Counted from the first letter of the stretch, positions 28,205 to 38,369 are shown. The stretch: 64,000 nt of DNA from CALZBJ01 sp945619025 (GCA_945619025.1 CALZBJ010000008.1:7183-71182), one strand, 5' to 3'. Notes: generated by a model not told the origin, from the letters alone. A program made the numbers and translations.

Positions 28205-28312
28205 ATGTAGATCGTCTGGATCGATTTAAGTCTGAATGGTGATCCTCTAAAACGGGCCTGTAAGGGGTGGCCTGCTTAGTTCGTGTTAACCGAATAAAGG
28301 CTTTGGAATCGA

Positions 28313-28996
28313 TTAACGGCGGCGAACGATTTGGCGTTTACGGCCAAGGTAGCCCACCGATGCAAAGCCACTCCAAATGTGGACTAAGCGGGTAAATGGG
28401 AAGATAACAAAGAGCGACATTCCCATAAAGATATGGCATTTAAAGATGATGGAAGTGCCTTCAATAAAGCCCGCCGCACCGCCTCTAAAGGTGACGATAT
28501 GTTGTGCCCAGTTCATCAGTTTCACCATCTCTTCCCCGTCCATGTGGCCCGCGCTCACAAAGATTGTGCTCAATCCAAGGAGAAGCGTTACTAACAGCCA
28601 GATTAGAACGAGTTTATCGCGCCAAGTGCTATTGATGTTTAACCGGTCGTTACTAAAACGGCGATGGATCAAGATAGCGAGTCCAATTAAGGTCATTAAA
28701 CCGAAGATACCGCCGGCGGTCATCGCAACGATCTGTTTAAGACCGTGGCTCACGCCGAGAAAATCCCAAACCGCAACCGGGGTTAATAATCCCACTAAAT
28801 GCCCAAAGAAGATACAGAGAATCCCTACGTGAAAAAGGTTATTTCCAAGGCGGAGATTGCCCTCATATAAGAGTTGGCTACTCTCGGACTTCCATGAATA
28901 TTGCTCACGCTCGAATCGAACTAAACTGCCAAAGAGGAAGATCGCGAGCGCTATATATGGATAAATTCCAAAAACGAATTGATGTAGTGTGTTCAT
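28313..28996 (-). CDS. narI: Respiratory nitrate reductase gamma subunit (cytochrome b)
   Basis: 227 residues, five membrane helices. The haem-binding histidines are in NLFHVGILCIFFGHLVG and in HIFMGMSLFVIFPFTRLVHIWS, as in NarI. It oxidises quinol at the periplasmic side and passes electrons to NarH. The C-terminus is basic (GRKRQIVRRR). Last gene of narGHJI. Confidence 0.95.
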   Translation of the reverse strand: MNTLHQFVFGIYPYIALAIFLFGSLVRFEREQYSWKSESSQLLYEGNLRLGNNLFHVGILCIFFGHLVGLLTPVAVWDFLGVSHGLKQIVAMTAGGIFGLMTLIGLAILIHRRFSNDRLNINSTWRDKLVLIWLLVTLLLGLSTIFVSAGHMDGEEMVKLMNWAQHIVTFRGGAAGFIEGTSIIFKCHIFMGMSLFVIFPFTRLVHIWSGFASVGYLGRKRQIVRRR

Positions 28997-29025
28997 GCTA
29001 AGCTCCTACTAATTTAAGCGAACAT

Positions 29026-29655
29026 TTAATGGCGTTGGATACAAGGCGGAAGCCCTGGCGTTAAGAGCGGTTCAACCCCCTCATTACTCACGCCGAACAT
29101 ATCCATCGCCTCATCCATATCGCGCACCGGCGGATCAATAAGCGGACGGGGTTCACACGGGCTCATATCGACAATCACATCAAAGAGCGGTGCATACGGA
29201 TTGCCATTCTCTTTAAGTTTACCGCCCACATGATTAATCACGCTCACCGCATCGGCTAAAATCCGGCTCGCCACCTCATTATCCACCTCGGAGAGAAACT
29301 CTAAAACAAGAGGAAGATAATCGGGAAGCTCATTCGCTTCAAGGATTAATCCATGCGCTTCATAAGCGGCCACAAGATCCACCATCGCCCCGCCACGGTC
29401 ACGGTTTTCACCATGAATGTGCTCAAAGAGATAGAGCGCTTGCGCGCGATTTAAATCAAACGCATTCACATACTCCATCTGCAGCGTTAAAAGCTCGGTC
29501 TCTTCAAGATGCGTTAACACCTTATCAAGCTCCGTCTCATAGGCCTTGAGCACAGGCAGCTCTGAGACTGCCTGGCGGATTTGAGGAAGGCTCGTTTTAA
29601 GCTCTTCACTTGGGTAGCGCAGTAAAATCGACACTAATTTAAACAGTAGATGCAT
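29026..29655 (-). CDS. narJ: Nitrate reductase assembly chaperone
   Basis: 209 residues, all-helical TorD/NarJ-type chaperone. The family segment LQMEYVNAFDLNRAQALYLFEHIHGENRDRG is split here as FDLNRAQALYLFEHIHGE followed by RGGAMVDLV. It binds the NarG N-terminus and allows molybdenum-cofactor insertion. Gap to narH is three bases, to narI 29 bases. Confidence 0.93.
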   Translation of the reverse strand: MHLLFKLVSILLRYPSEELKTSLPQIRQAVSELPVLKAYETELDKVLTHLEETELLTLQMEYVNAFDLNRAQALYLFEHIHGENRDRGGAMVDLVAAYEAHGLILEANELPDYLPLVLEFLSEVDNEVASRILADAVSVINHVGGKLKENGNPYAPLFDVIVDMSPCEPRPLIDPPVRDMDEAMDMFGVSNEGVEPLLTPGLPPCIQRH

Positions 29656-29658
29656 GAT

Positions 29659-31236
29659 TTACTCCTTATTAGCTTCCGCTTTTTGGGCTTTCAGCTCTTT
29701 AATTTGTGCACGAAGATCGTGGAAAATGATCGGTGAACTTTTGCGTTTGCCAAAGAGCGATGCTTCAGAACGGCCATCTGAACAGCCATTACCAAAACTA
29801 AAGCCGCAGCTTGCTTGATCGTCAAAGGCATATTCCGCCTGCTCTTTATGATTCGTTGGAATAACGAAACGATCTTCATAGTTCGCAATCGCCATCACTT
29901 GATACATCTCTTCAATCTGCTCAGCGTTTAATCCAGTTCCGGTTAAAATTTCCGGATTTTTACGATTAAAGACCGACTCTTCACGCTTAAATTGACGCAT
30001 TGCAATCATGGTGTTGAGCGCTTTTTCGATCGGCTCGATCTTTCCTGCGGTTAACAGGTTTGCAAGATAGCGCAGCGGGATACGAAGCTCGTCAACATTG
30101 GGTAAAATGCCATCTTTATCGCGTTTAATGTCGCCTTTATTCATCGCGCCTTGGATCGGAGATAGTGGCGGAATGTACCAAACCATCGGCAATGTACGAT
30201 ATTCAGGGTGAAGCGGGAACGCCACTTTCCATTCCATCGCCATTTTATAGACCGGTGATTTTTGCGCCGCTTTAATCCACTCTTCATCAATGCCCTGCTC
30301 ACGCGCCGCTTTAATCACTTTTGGATCATTGGGATCTAAGAAGAGATCAAGTTGCGATTGATAGAGATCTTTCGGATCTTCAACGCTCGCCGCTGCTTCA
30401 ATCTTATCGGCATCGTAGAGCATTACGCCTAAGTAACGAATTCGCCCAACGCAGGATTCTGAACAGGCGGTTGGCATACCGGCTTCAATACGGGGATAAC
30501 AAAACGTACATTTTTCCGCTTTGCCGCTCGTCCAGTTGTAGTAGATTTTTTTGTACGGACAGCCCGATACACACATTCTCCAACCGCGACATTTGTCTTG
30601 GTCAATGAGTACCACACCATCTTCTTCACGCTTGTAGATCGAGCCCGATGGACACGATGCCACACACGCCGGATTCAAACAGTGCTCACAAAGACGTGGC
30701 AGATACATCATAAAGGTGCGTTCAAATTCACCGTAGATCTCTTTTTGAATACCCTCAAAGAGCTGATCTTTCGAGCGTTTTTCAAATTCACCACCAAGAT
30801 CATCTTCCCAGTTTGGCCCGTGATGGATTTTCTCCATTTTTTGACCGGTCAATACCGATACGGGACGCGCAACCGGTGAGGTTTTCATCGATGGCGCGTT
30901 TTGAAGATGCTCGTAGTCATAGGTGAATGGCTCATAGTAATCATCAATTTCCGGCATATTGGGGTTTGAAAAGATGTTCGCTAAAACTTTAAAGCGCACC
31001 CCTTGTTTGAGTTCGATCTTGCCATTGCGTTTACGAACCCAACCGCCTTTCCATTTCTCTTGGTTTTCCCACTCTTTCGGGAAACCGATGCCTGGCTTGG
31101 TTTCTACGTTATTAAACCAGGCATACTCAACGCCATCACGGCTTGTCCAGATATTTTTACAGGTGACCGAACAGGTGTGGCAACCGATACATTTGTCTAG
31201 GTTTAGGACCATGCCTATTTGAGCTCTAATTCTCAT
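29659..31236 (-). CDS. narH: Respiratory nitrate reductase beta subunit
   Basis: 525 residues. Four cysteine clusters are visible: CIGCHTCSVTCKNIW, CEHCLNPACVASCP, CRGWRMCVSGCPYKK and CTFCYPR...CSESCVGR. In the third cluster a tryptophan replaces one cysteine, the known signature of the [3Fe-4S] centre. It relays electrons from NarI haem to NarG. Confidence 0.96.
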   Translation of the reverse strand: MRIRAQIGMVLNLDKCIGCHTCSVTCKNIWTSRDGVEYAWFNNVETKPGIGFPKEWENQEKWKGGWVRKRNGKIELKQGVRFKVLANIFSNPNMPEIDDYYEPFTYDYEHLQNAPSMKTSPVARPVSVLTGQKMEKIHHGPNWEDDLGGEFEKRSKDQLFEGIQKEIYGEFERTFMMYLPRLCEHCLNPACVASCPSGSIYKREEDGVVLIDQDKCRGWRMCVSGCPYKKIYYNWTSGKAEKCTFCYPRIEAGMPTACSESCVGRIRYLGVMLYDADKIEAAASVEDPKDLYQSQLDLFLDPNDPKVIKAAREQGIDEEWIKAAQKSPVYKMAMEWKVAFPLHPEYRTLPMVWYIPPLSPIQGAMNKGDIKRDKDGILPNVDELRIPLRYLANLLTAGKIEPIEKALNTMIAMRQFKREESVFNRKNPEILTGTGLNAEQIEEMYQVMAIANYEDRFVIPTNHKEQAEYAFDDQASCGFSFGNGCSDGRSEASLFGKRKSSPIIFHDLRAQIKELKAQKAEANKE

Positions 31237-31284
31237 TTTTATACCTCATTCATACTATCTATAGATTCGTGGGTGGGAAGCGGA

Positions 31285-34200
31285 TTACTTCGAATCCGCC
31301 GGCTCATCAAGCCAATCCACACGATTCATCTTGCGAACGACGACAAATTCATCGCGATTTGCCCCGACCGTTCCGTAGTAGTTAAACCCATAAGAGAGCT
31401 GTGCATATCCCCCAATCATATGGGTCGGTTTGGTCACCGCGCGGGTCACTGAGTTGTGAATTCCGCCGCGATTTCCGGTAATTTCAGAACCGGGTACGTT
31501 AATAATTTTCTCTTGTGCGTGATACATCATGGTCATTCCTTCAGGAATCCGCTGACTCACCACCGCACGCGCCGTTAAGGTTCCGTTGACGTTGAAGACT
31601 TCGATCCAATCGTTATCGACAATGCCTGCCGCTTTCGCGTCCGATTCACTGATCCAAACGTGTGGGCCACCGCGTGAAAGAGTTAACATACGAATGTTGT
31701 CAGAGTAGGTACTGTGAATGCCCCATTTTTGGTGCGGCGTTAAGAAGTTCAGCACAATCTCTTTATTGCCATTGTCATATTGACCAATCACTTTCTGCGT
31801 TGTTTTCAGATCGATCGGCGGTTTGTACACACAGAGCTGTTCCCCAAAGCCACGCATCCATAAGTGGTCTTGATAGAACTGCTGACGACCGGTAATGGTA
31901 CGCCATGGAATCAGCTCATGAACGTTGGTATACCCTGCGTTATAACATACTTCATCGCTCTCAATCCCTGACCAAATTGGCGAGGTGAGAATCTTACGCG
32001 GCTGCGCTTGAATGTCTCTAAAGCGGATTTTAGTATGCTCGTTCGGGTGAGAAAGGTGCGAGTGATCACGTCCTGTGGTTTTAGAGAGCGCATCCCACGC
32101 CTTCACCGCCACTTCCCCATTCGTTTCGGGTGCCAGTGTTAAGATCATCTCAGCTGCATCAATCGCGGTATCTAAGCGAGGTTGATCTTTGGCAACACTG
32201 TCGCCCCCTTTAACTTTATTGAGTTTACGGAGGAAATCGACTTCCTTATCGGTTTTCCAATTCATCCCTTTACCGCCGTTGCCCACCTTCTCAAGAAGCG
32301 GTCCAACACTGGTAAATTTGTCATAAATCGCGCCATAATCCCGCTCAACCACGGTAATTTTCGGCATGGTTTTCCCTGGAATCGGATCACATTCACCTTT
32401 TTTCCAATCTTTTGGATCAAAGGGTTGACCGAGCTCTTCGGGAGTATCGTGCATGAGCGGGGTTAAAACCACATCTTCACGAACGCCTAAGTAATCTTTC
32501 GATAGCTCAGAGAATTTCTTCGCAAGACCTTTATAGATCTCCCAGTCGGTACGGCTTTCCCAAAGAGGATTGACCGCTTCCGATAAGGGGTGAATAAAGG
32601 GGTGCATGTCCGAAGTGTTCATGTCGTCTTTTTCATACCACGTCGCCGTTGGAAGGACCACATCTGAATATAGACAGGTAGTGGACATTCTAAAGTCGAG
32701 TGTTACGAGAAGATCGAGTTTCCCTTCAACCGCTGGGCGCACTTTAATCTCTTTTGGTTCAATGCAGCCATCCGCGTGGCTCTCATCGAGCGCATTTTGC
32801 GTTCCTAAGAGATATTTAAGGAAATACTCATGCCCTTTGGCCGATGATCCTAAGAGGTTTGAACGCCATACAAAGAGGTTACGTGGGAAGTTTTTCGGAT
32901 TATCCGGGTCATTACATGACATATCTAATCCGCCTGATTTTAACTGCTCCGCCACAAAGCTCGAGGCATCTTTACCAGCGTCTTTCGCCATTTTCGCCAC
33001 ATCAAGTGGGTTTGTGGTCAATTGAGGCGCGGTTGGCAACCAGCCCATTCGTTCCGCTTTCGCGTTGTAATCAATTAGGCTCATGTTTTCCATTTTGCCC
33101 ATCTGATTCGGTGCCATAATTTCGTCAACCCCTAAGGTTTCATGACGCCATTGGCCCGTATGATTATAGTAGAACGACGTACCATTCATTTGACGTGACG
33201 GACGGTTCCAGTCAAGCCCAAATGCGAGCGGTGCCCAACCGGTTTGCGGACGAAGTTTTTCTTGTCCCACATAGTGACACCAGCCACCACCACTTTTACC
33301 GATACAACCACACATCATCAACATATTGATAATACTGCGATAGGACATATCCATGTGATACCAGTGGTTTAGACCTGCCCCAACGATCACCATACTGCGT
33401 CCTTTAGTATCATGAGCGTTTTGCGCAAATTCGCGCGCTACTTGAATCACATCTTCCGGTTTAACGCCGGTAATTTTCTCTTGCCATTTTGGCGTATACG
33501 CTGCGTCATCAAAGTAATCTTTCGCAGCATTTTGATCATTGAGTCCGCGATCGATGCCGTAGTTGGCTACGGTTAAATCAAACACTGTGGTGACAAAGCA
33601 TTCATTGCCTTCATGATCGGTAATGCGTTTAACGGGCACTTTATGAATTAAGATCTCATCTTGGTCTTTCTCAAAGTAAGGAAATGCCACATCTAACACA
33701 TCATCATGGCGATCCATCACCGATAATTGCGCTTGATACTCACGCTCGCCGGCACGTTCTTCTAAGTTCCAGCGCTGACTGCCATCCCAACGGAAGCCAA
33801 CGGAGCCATTTGGCACCACAAGTTCGCCCGTTTTTTCATCAATTACAAGCGTTTTCCATTCGCTATTTTGTTGCTCGCTCACCTCGCCCGCTAAATGCGA
33901 TGCACGTAAGAAATACTCGGGCTCATAAGTCTCGCCATTTTTAACTAAACGAACTAACACCGGCATATCGGTATAACGGCGGCAATAATCTTGGAAATAT
34001 GGAGAAGGATTGTCGATGTGGAATTCTTTTAAAATCACATGCCCCATCGCCATACCAAGAGCAGCATCGGTCCCTTGTTTTGGTGCAAGCCAAATATCCC
34101 CGAATTTTGCCATCTCACCAAAGTCACTGGAGATCGCAACGGTTTTGGTTCCTTTATAACGCACTTCAGTATAGAAGTGAGCATCAGGCGTACGGGTCAT

Positions 34201-34971
34201 CGGAACGTTTGAACCCCAGACTAAAAGATAGTTTGAGTTGTACCAATCGGCACTTTCGGCAACGTCGGTTTGCTCACCAAATACCTGCGGACTTGCTGGC
34301 GGTAAGTCACAATACCAGTCATAAAACGAGAGCGGCACCCCACCAAGAAGCGACAGATAGCGCGTTCCGGCAGCGTAGCTCACCATACTCATAGCAGGGA
34401 TAGGAGAAAACCCGATAACACGATCAGGGCCGTACTGCTTAACAGTATATGCGTTTGCTGCTGCAATAAGTTCATAAACCTCTTCCCAGTTTGAGCGAAC
34501 CATACCGCCTAAACCCCGTTGGGATTTATAGGCTTTGAGTTTTTCCGGATCGTTACAGATCGCCGTCCATGCGCTGATCGGATCTTTAGTTTGACGCTCT
34601 TCACGCCAAATTTCAGCCAATGCTCCACGCAGCATCGGATATTTTACCCGTTGTGCTGAATAGACATACCAACTGTACGATGCCCCACGAGGACAGCCGC
34701 GCGGTTCATGATTGGGAAGATCGGGACGCGTGCGCGGATAATCGGTCTGCTGCATCTCCCACGTGATCAATCCATTTTTCACGAAAATTTTCCAGCTACA
34801 CGAACCGGTACAGTTCACTCCGTGAGTTGAACGCACTACTTTGTCGTGTTGCCAACGACCGCGATAACCTTTTTCCCAATCACGGTTTTCGTTACTGACC
34901 GTACCGTGACCGTCGGAGTAACTCTCTTCTTTCTTAATAAAGAAGTTTAAACGATCTAAAAAGTGACTCAT
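31285..34971 (-). CDS. narG: Respiratory nitrate reductase alpha subunit (molybdopterin)
   Basis: 1228 residues, normal NarG length. The FS0 cluster ligands are in HGVNCTGSCSWKIF near residues 50-63. MGD-binding blocks and the NarG-typical MSMVSYAAGTRYLSLLGG and YCDLPPASPQVFGEQTDV follow. It lacks a working Tat signal and acts on the cytoplasmic face, reducing nitrate to nitrite. Ribosome site AAGGAAAA precedes ATG 34971, and the shared nar control block lies 50-130 bases upstream. Confidence 0.97.
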   Translation of the reverse strand: MSHFLDRLNFFIKKEESYSDGHGTVSNENRDWEKGYRGRWQHDKVVRSTHGVNCTGSCSWKIFVKNGLITWEMQQTDYPRTRPDLPNHEPRGCPRGASYSWYVYSAQRVKYPMLRGALAEIWREERQTKDPISAWTAICNDPEKLKAYKSQRGLGGMVRSNWEEVYELIAAANAYTVKQYGPDRVIGFSPIPAMSMVSYAAGTRYLSLLGGVPLSFYDWYCDLPPASPQVFGEQTDVAESADWYNSNYLLVWGSNVPMTRTPDAHFYTEVRYKGTKTVAISSDFGEMAKFGDIWLAPKQGTDAALGMAMGHVILKEFHIDNPSPYFQDYCRRYTDMPVLVRLVKNGETYEPEYFLRASHLAGEVSEQQNSEWKTLVIDEKTGELVVPNGSVGFRWDGSQRWNLEERAGEREYQAQLSVMDRHDDVLDVAFPYFEKDQDEILIHKVPVKRITDHEGNECFVTTVFDLTVANYGIDRGLNDQNAAKDYFDDAAYTPKWQEKITGVKPEDVIQVAREFAQNAHDTKGRSMVIVGAGLNHWYHMDMSYRSIINMLMMCGCIGKSGGGWCHYVGQEKLRPQTGWAPLAFGLDWNRPSRQMNGTSFYYNHTGQWRHETLGVDEIMAPNQMGKMENMSLIDYNAKAERMGWLPTAPQLTTNPLDVAKMAKDAGKDASSFVAEQLKSGGLDMSCNDPDNPKNFPRNLFVWRSNLLGSSAKGHEYFLKYLLGTQNALDESHADGCIEPKEIKVRPAVEGKLDLLVTLDFRMSTTCLYSDVVLPTATWYEKDDMNTSDMHPFIHPLSEAVNPLWESRTDWEIYKGLAKKFSELSKDYLGVREDVVLTPLMHDTPEELGQPFDPKDWKKGECDPIPGKTMPKITVVERDYGAIYDKFTSVGPLLEKVGNGGKGMNWKTDKEVDFLRKLNKVKGGDSVAKDQPRLDTAIDAAEMILTLAPETNGEVAVKAWDALSKTTGRDHSHLSHPNEHTKIRFRDIQAQPRKILTSPIWSGIESDEVCYNAGYTNVHELIPWRTITGRQQFYQDHLWMRGFGEQLCVYKPPIDLKTTQKVIGQYDNGNKEIVLNFLTPHQKWGIHSTYSDNIRMLTLSRGGPHVWISESDAKAAGIVDNDWIEVFNVNGTLTARAVVSQRIPEGMTMMYHAQEKIINVPGSEITGNRGGIHNSVTRAVTKPTHMIGGYAQLSYGFNYYGTVGANRDEFVVVRKMNRVDWLDEPADSK

Positions 34972-35024
34972 ATTCGTTTTCCTTACTCATTACATTAATG
35001 ATGGTCTTACTCTACCAACCTGCG

Positions 35025-35103
35025 TCAATCTAAGATATTGACCTCATTAGCTAATCATCGAATCTTTATAATTAGTCCATCTAATTATTTGTGATTAGTC
35101 CTT
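35025..35103 (-). promoter_or_regulatory. narG control region, copy 2 of the shared nar block
   Basis: Matches 27967-28045 closely. Both contain ATATTGACCTCATTAGCTAA, then CGAATCTTTAT and an array of ATTAG/CTAAT elements; differences are scattered single bases. The orientation relative to narG is the same as that relative to the transporter gene. The intergenic stretch 34972-35268 holds this block and the terminator of the hemerythrin gene, with no other gene. Confidence 0.6.
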
Positions 35104-35197
35104 TTAGCATGAGTGTAAAACGCCAATGTCACCGCTTTGCAACGCGCCCTTTTTCACCTCTTTATTAACGTCACTATTAGCATCTCGATTTTAGGCA

Positions 35198-35226
35198 CAA
35201 AAAAAGAGCGCTCTTAGCACTCTTCC
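35198..35226 (-). terminator. Rho-independent terminator of the hemerythrin gene
   Basis: On the minus strand AGAGTGC pairs with GCGCTCT (one G-U) around TAAGA and is followed by eight T-rich bases. It lies about 43 bases after the hemerythrin-like stop. Confidence 0.75.
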
Positions 35227-35268
35227 TGTTTTTATAAGGGTTTCGCGTAACGCCCGTTATTCCATGGG

Positions 35269-35646
35269 CTATTCCATTCCCGCTTCGACCTTTGCCCAAT
35301 ACGCTTCAATCGCCGGAAACAGTTCCCGCTCTTCAAAGCGCGTATGTGAGTTTAACCGCTTCCCAAGCTCGACATAGGTGGCCGGATCATTTTCCGTTAA
35401 GAGATGACGGAGATCGCGATGATCATTTAAAAATTGCAACAACAGCGCACCGCTTGAGGACATGCTATTGAGGATCGGAATAATCAGCTGCTCCTCTTCG
35501 GAAAAATGGACAAGTAACCCCTCTCGCTCAGCCATTAGCAATTCCGCAGTTGCTTCGTCAGTGGGTTCATTTTGCAGTTTTAGCGACAATTTTAATGCGC
35601 CGTGATGTTCCTGTGAAAAAGGGATTAGACGTGGATCACGTTTCAT
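35269..35646 (-). CDS. Hemerythrin-like (HHE) domain protein
   Basis: 125 residues, a four-helix bundle with the diiron ligand pattern: H14/H15 in SQEHHGAL, HFSEEEQLIIP, NDHRDLRHLL, and HTRFEERELFP. Such proteins bind O2 or NO or take part in iron handling; which applies here is unknown. A strong ribosome site (GAGGAGG) precedes the ATG. It sits just upstream of narG on the same strand but ends in its own terminator, so it is not obviously in the nar operon. Confidence 0.85.
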   Translation of the reverse strand: MKRDPRLIPFSQEHHGALKLSLKLQNEPTDEATAELLMAEREGLLVHFSEEEQLIIPILNSMSSSGALLLQFLNDHRDLRHLLTENDPATYVELGKRLNSHTRFEERELFPAIEAYWAKVEAGME

Positions 35647-35857
35647 AATCGGCCTCCTCTAATTAGGTGATTCAATCGAATGAATCCATCTTACTGTGTA
35701 ATTTGCTGATTTACCTAAAGATAAATCAATTATTTGAGTGTCTGTCATCGACCATTCAAATTGAATGTAAAAATGGGGTTTTATTTCAGTGATTTATTTG
35801 TAATCGATCGCCCAAACTTTTAAAATAGGAGGATTGACGGTAACGCAAGGACGCAGA

Positions 35858-37060
35858 GTGAAAAACAACTCATTTCAATGCTTAGATCCCAAATGGCAAG
35901 GCTGGGTACAACGCCATCGGCAAGCAATTTCAGACGGATTTGAATTCGATTTTGTGGTGCGCGTGCTCTCAAAATTGAGCAGCGTCTCCCCCGATGATGT
36001 CACCCCGCAATACCCTTTTGTTGATGGCCAAAACCGCAATCGCCGCATTGATTTTGTCATTCAAAATGGCACCAAAGGGCACTTTCTAGCCATTGAACTC
36101 GATGGCGCTCGACGCGGTCAAAATGAGCTCCAAGCGCAATGGGCGGATTTCTTAAGTCGTCAAAACGATCTCTTAGAGCAGGTTGGCCCGCTATTACGTT
36201 TTTCCAATAGTCAGATGTTTCGCAATTCAAACGCGATCATTGAACGCATCAATAAAACGCTCTACTGCCAAGCGCAAAAACATCTCGAAGCCAAACAGCT
36301 CAAAGAACAACACGACACCCTTGAGAGCGAAACTTATCGGCTCAAACAATCGCTCCGCCAAGCCACTTTCGAGCTAAAATCCTTAAAAGAGAAATCAAAA
36401 TCGGCGCAAGATTCCATCAATCCGGATGCCTATAACGAGATGCAACAGCGCCTCCACACGATGGAAAGCGCCAAACAATCTCTTGAAACAAAATATGAGC
36501 GCGACCTTGCAACCCTTGAGCAGACCGCCGAAAAGATTGCTCAAAATCGCACCGAACAGCTCCAAAAAGCGAAAGACGATACCGAACTTAATCTCAAAAA
36601 AACAAAAAAGGAAAATCAGCTGATGCTCCGCACCATGTATATTTTAACGGGGATCATTGTGATCGCGCTCGGCGCTGTCTTTTTTAAACTCTCAAATATG
36701 GAAAAAGAGAGTACGCCGGTACAGGCAAGTGCCAATGCACCCGCCCCGATTCAACCAATCAAACGTGCCTCAATCAGCGCTAAAAATGCGCGCCACTATA
36801 TCGGGCAAACCAAAGAGGTCTGCGGGAAAGTCGTCCAAGTGAGCGACTTTAAAAAAGGCATATATCTTAATTTAGAAGAAAACTACCCCAATCAAGCAGC
36901 CACCTTTGTGATCTGGGAGGAGCATATTCCCGCCATCACTCGTGAAAACGCCTCACCCTATCAACTAAAATATTTTGAGGTGTGCGCTTACGGGAAAATT
37001 GAGGAATATAAGGGCGTTCCGCGCATTAACGTCTCACCCGCGTCGTTTCACGTACAGTAG
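35858..37060 (+). CDS. Nuclease-like DUF2726-type N-terminus, coiled coil, membrane helix and C-terminal OB-like domain
   Basis: 400 residues from GTG 35858. The N-terminal ~150 residues resemble restriction-endonuclease-like (DUF2726/DUF559-type) folds, with RRIDFVIQ and FLAIELDGARRGQN giving a D...E-x-D pattern. A long coiled coil runs at about 145-255, then one membrane helix (about 262-280, MYILTGIIVIALGAVFF). A proline/alanine linker leads to an OB-like domain (ISAKNARHYIGQTKEVCGKV onward, ending RINVSPASFHV). Start choice: AGGAGG at 35827 lies only one base from a TTG (35834), whereas GTG 35858 has AAGGA at proper spacing. Its last 35 bases overlap the end of the convergent membrane-protein gene. 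Function unknown. Confidence 0.75.
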   Translation: MKNNSFQCLDPKWQGWVQRHRQAISDGFEFDFVVRVLSKLSSVSPDDVTPQYPFVDGQNRNRRIDFVIQNGTKGHFLAIELDGARRGQNELQAQWADFLSRQNDLLEQVGPLLRFSNSQMFRNSNAIIERINKTLYCQAQKHLEAKQLKEQHDTLESETYRLKQSLRQATFELKSLKEKSKSAQDSINPDAYNEMQQRLHTMESAKQSLETKYERDLATLEQTAEKIAQNRTEQLQKAKDDTELNLKKTKKENQLMLRTMYILTGIIVIALGAVFFKLSNMEKESTPVQASANAPAPIQPIKRASISAKNARHYIGQTKEVCGKVVQVSDFKKGIYLNLEENYPNQAATFVIWEEHIPAITRENASPYQLKYFEVCAYGKIEEYKGVPRINVSPASFHVQ

Positions 37061-38171
37061 TAAAATAGGTAATCGGGGTGATGATGCGAGCGAGCTCAAT
37101 TTGCAGCAGCATCAACGCCCCAAACACAAGCAGCAGATAGGTGCTAATCAAATAGGTCTGTCTCAGGTCGCCCGTTAACAAAAATAGCGCGCCGCCACAA
37201 CCGATCGTCAATCCTAATAAGAGTAAAATCGCCGTTCTGCAGGGCTTTTTCGGCACGAAATGTTTTTTTAATGTTTCAAAATAAGAGAGCATTAATCCAA
37301 ACGCCACAAAATTCATCATAATACTGGAAAAAAGATCGATCGAAAGCAGATCACTCGATGTTACGATAACCTCGCCCGTTCCCATGAGTTTATGTGACAC
37401 CACGACAAATACGAGCGTGAGGATCACCGCGATAATCGCCGTAATAAAAATGCGCAGAATAGAAATTTTCTGATAACGCACCCCCGTTAAGACAGTTCGC
37501 CAAGCAAGATATTGCAGATAGAAAAAGACTCCGACAGCCATACAAATAAGGAGCGAAATAATGAGCACATTTTTAAGATTTTCGCTTACTAAACTATGGA
37601 AAAATGCAGAGATAATCGTAGCCCCTTCCAATCGAAAAAAGCCCAAAAAGAGTAGCGCCGTGAGTGAAAATGCGGTGATTGAGTGGCGTTTTTCAAGAGT
37701 AAAAACCTCTTTCTCAGCGCGCCAAATATGCATCCAAGTCGCCGAAAGAAACTGAAAGACTTTCCAGATAATAAGCCCCCATAAAAACGCAGCAATCATC
37801 GAGAGCATCACCAAAATATACGGGGGATAGGCCATATACTCAATGCCTAAAACAAGATAGACCGCCCACCCCTCAAGCGCCTTTAATTGTATGTTTCCGA
37901 AGTAAGTGAGCAGCGAAAACACCAATGCATAACCGACACTGCGCGCATCCAACATTTGAACCCGCTCATGCACACCAATCACCCACAACACCATCGCCAA
38001 AAATAACGCCATCGCCCCACCTGAGAGCAAAACTTCGTGACCATATTGCGAAAGTGCGAACGTAACCCCTTTAGTTGTCATCGCGGTATAAAAATAATCC
38101 ACTGATGCAATGATGAGATAAAACAGTATCGATAATCCCGATAATATCGAGATGGGCAAAAGACGCATCAC
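37026..38171 (-). CDS. Uncharacterised polytopic membrane protein
   Basis: 381 residues with about nine to ten hydrophobic helices spread over the whole length (for example 8-27, 50-68, 82-95, 115-140, 170-190, 205-225, 240-262, 320-338, 345-365). No family motif recognised and no signal peptide. Its C-terminal codons overlap the convergent nuclease-like/OB gene by 35 bases. No clear operon partner. Confidence 0.7.
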   Translation of the reverse strand: MMRLLPISILSGLSILFYLIIASVDYFYTAMTTKGVTFALSQYGHEVLLSGGAMALFLAMVLWVIGVHERVQMLDARSVGYALVFSLLTYFGNIQLKALEGWAVYLVLGIEYMAYPPYILVMLSMIAAFLWGLIIWKVFQFLSATWMHIWRAEKEVFTLEKRHSITAFSLTALLFLGFFRLEGATIISAFFHSLVSENLKNVLIISLLICMAVGVFFYLQYLAWRTVLTGVRYQKISILRIFITAIIAVILTLVFVVVSHKLMGTGEVIVTSSDLLSIDLFSSIMMNFVAFGLMLSYFETLKKHFVPKKPCRTAILLLLGLTIGCGGALFLLTGDLRQTYLISTYLLLVFGALMLLQIELARIITPITYFTTVRETTRVRR

Positions 38172-38369
38172 TCCCCCTTACTGGCGCAGACTTAAAATGG
38201 ATGAAAATAAAGTATGACACATTGATCTATATGGGAGATCGCAAGAAAACTCAAGCCCGAATCGCCCGCTTCTTGAGCTCCATCTATATTTATCCACGAA
38301 TCGTTTCTTATTTGCCCCCGCCCCTCTTTTTTCAGTACAATGATCCCCTATTAATGATAAGGAGACTCC

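Noticed and set aside
30598..30879. Plus-strand frames inside narH and narG
   Set aside because: Frames opposite a well-conserved gene, with no ribosome site or recognisable domain.
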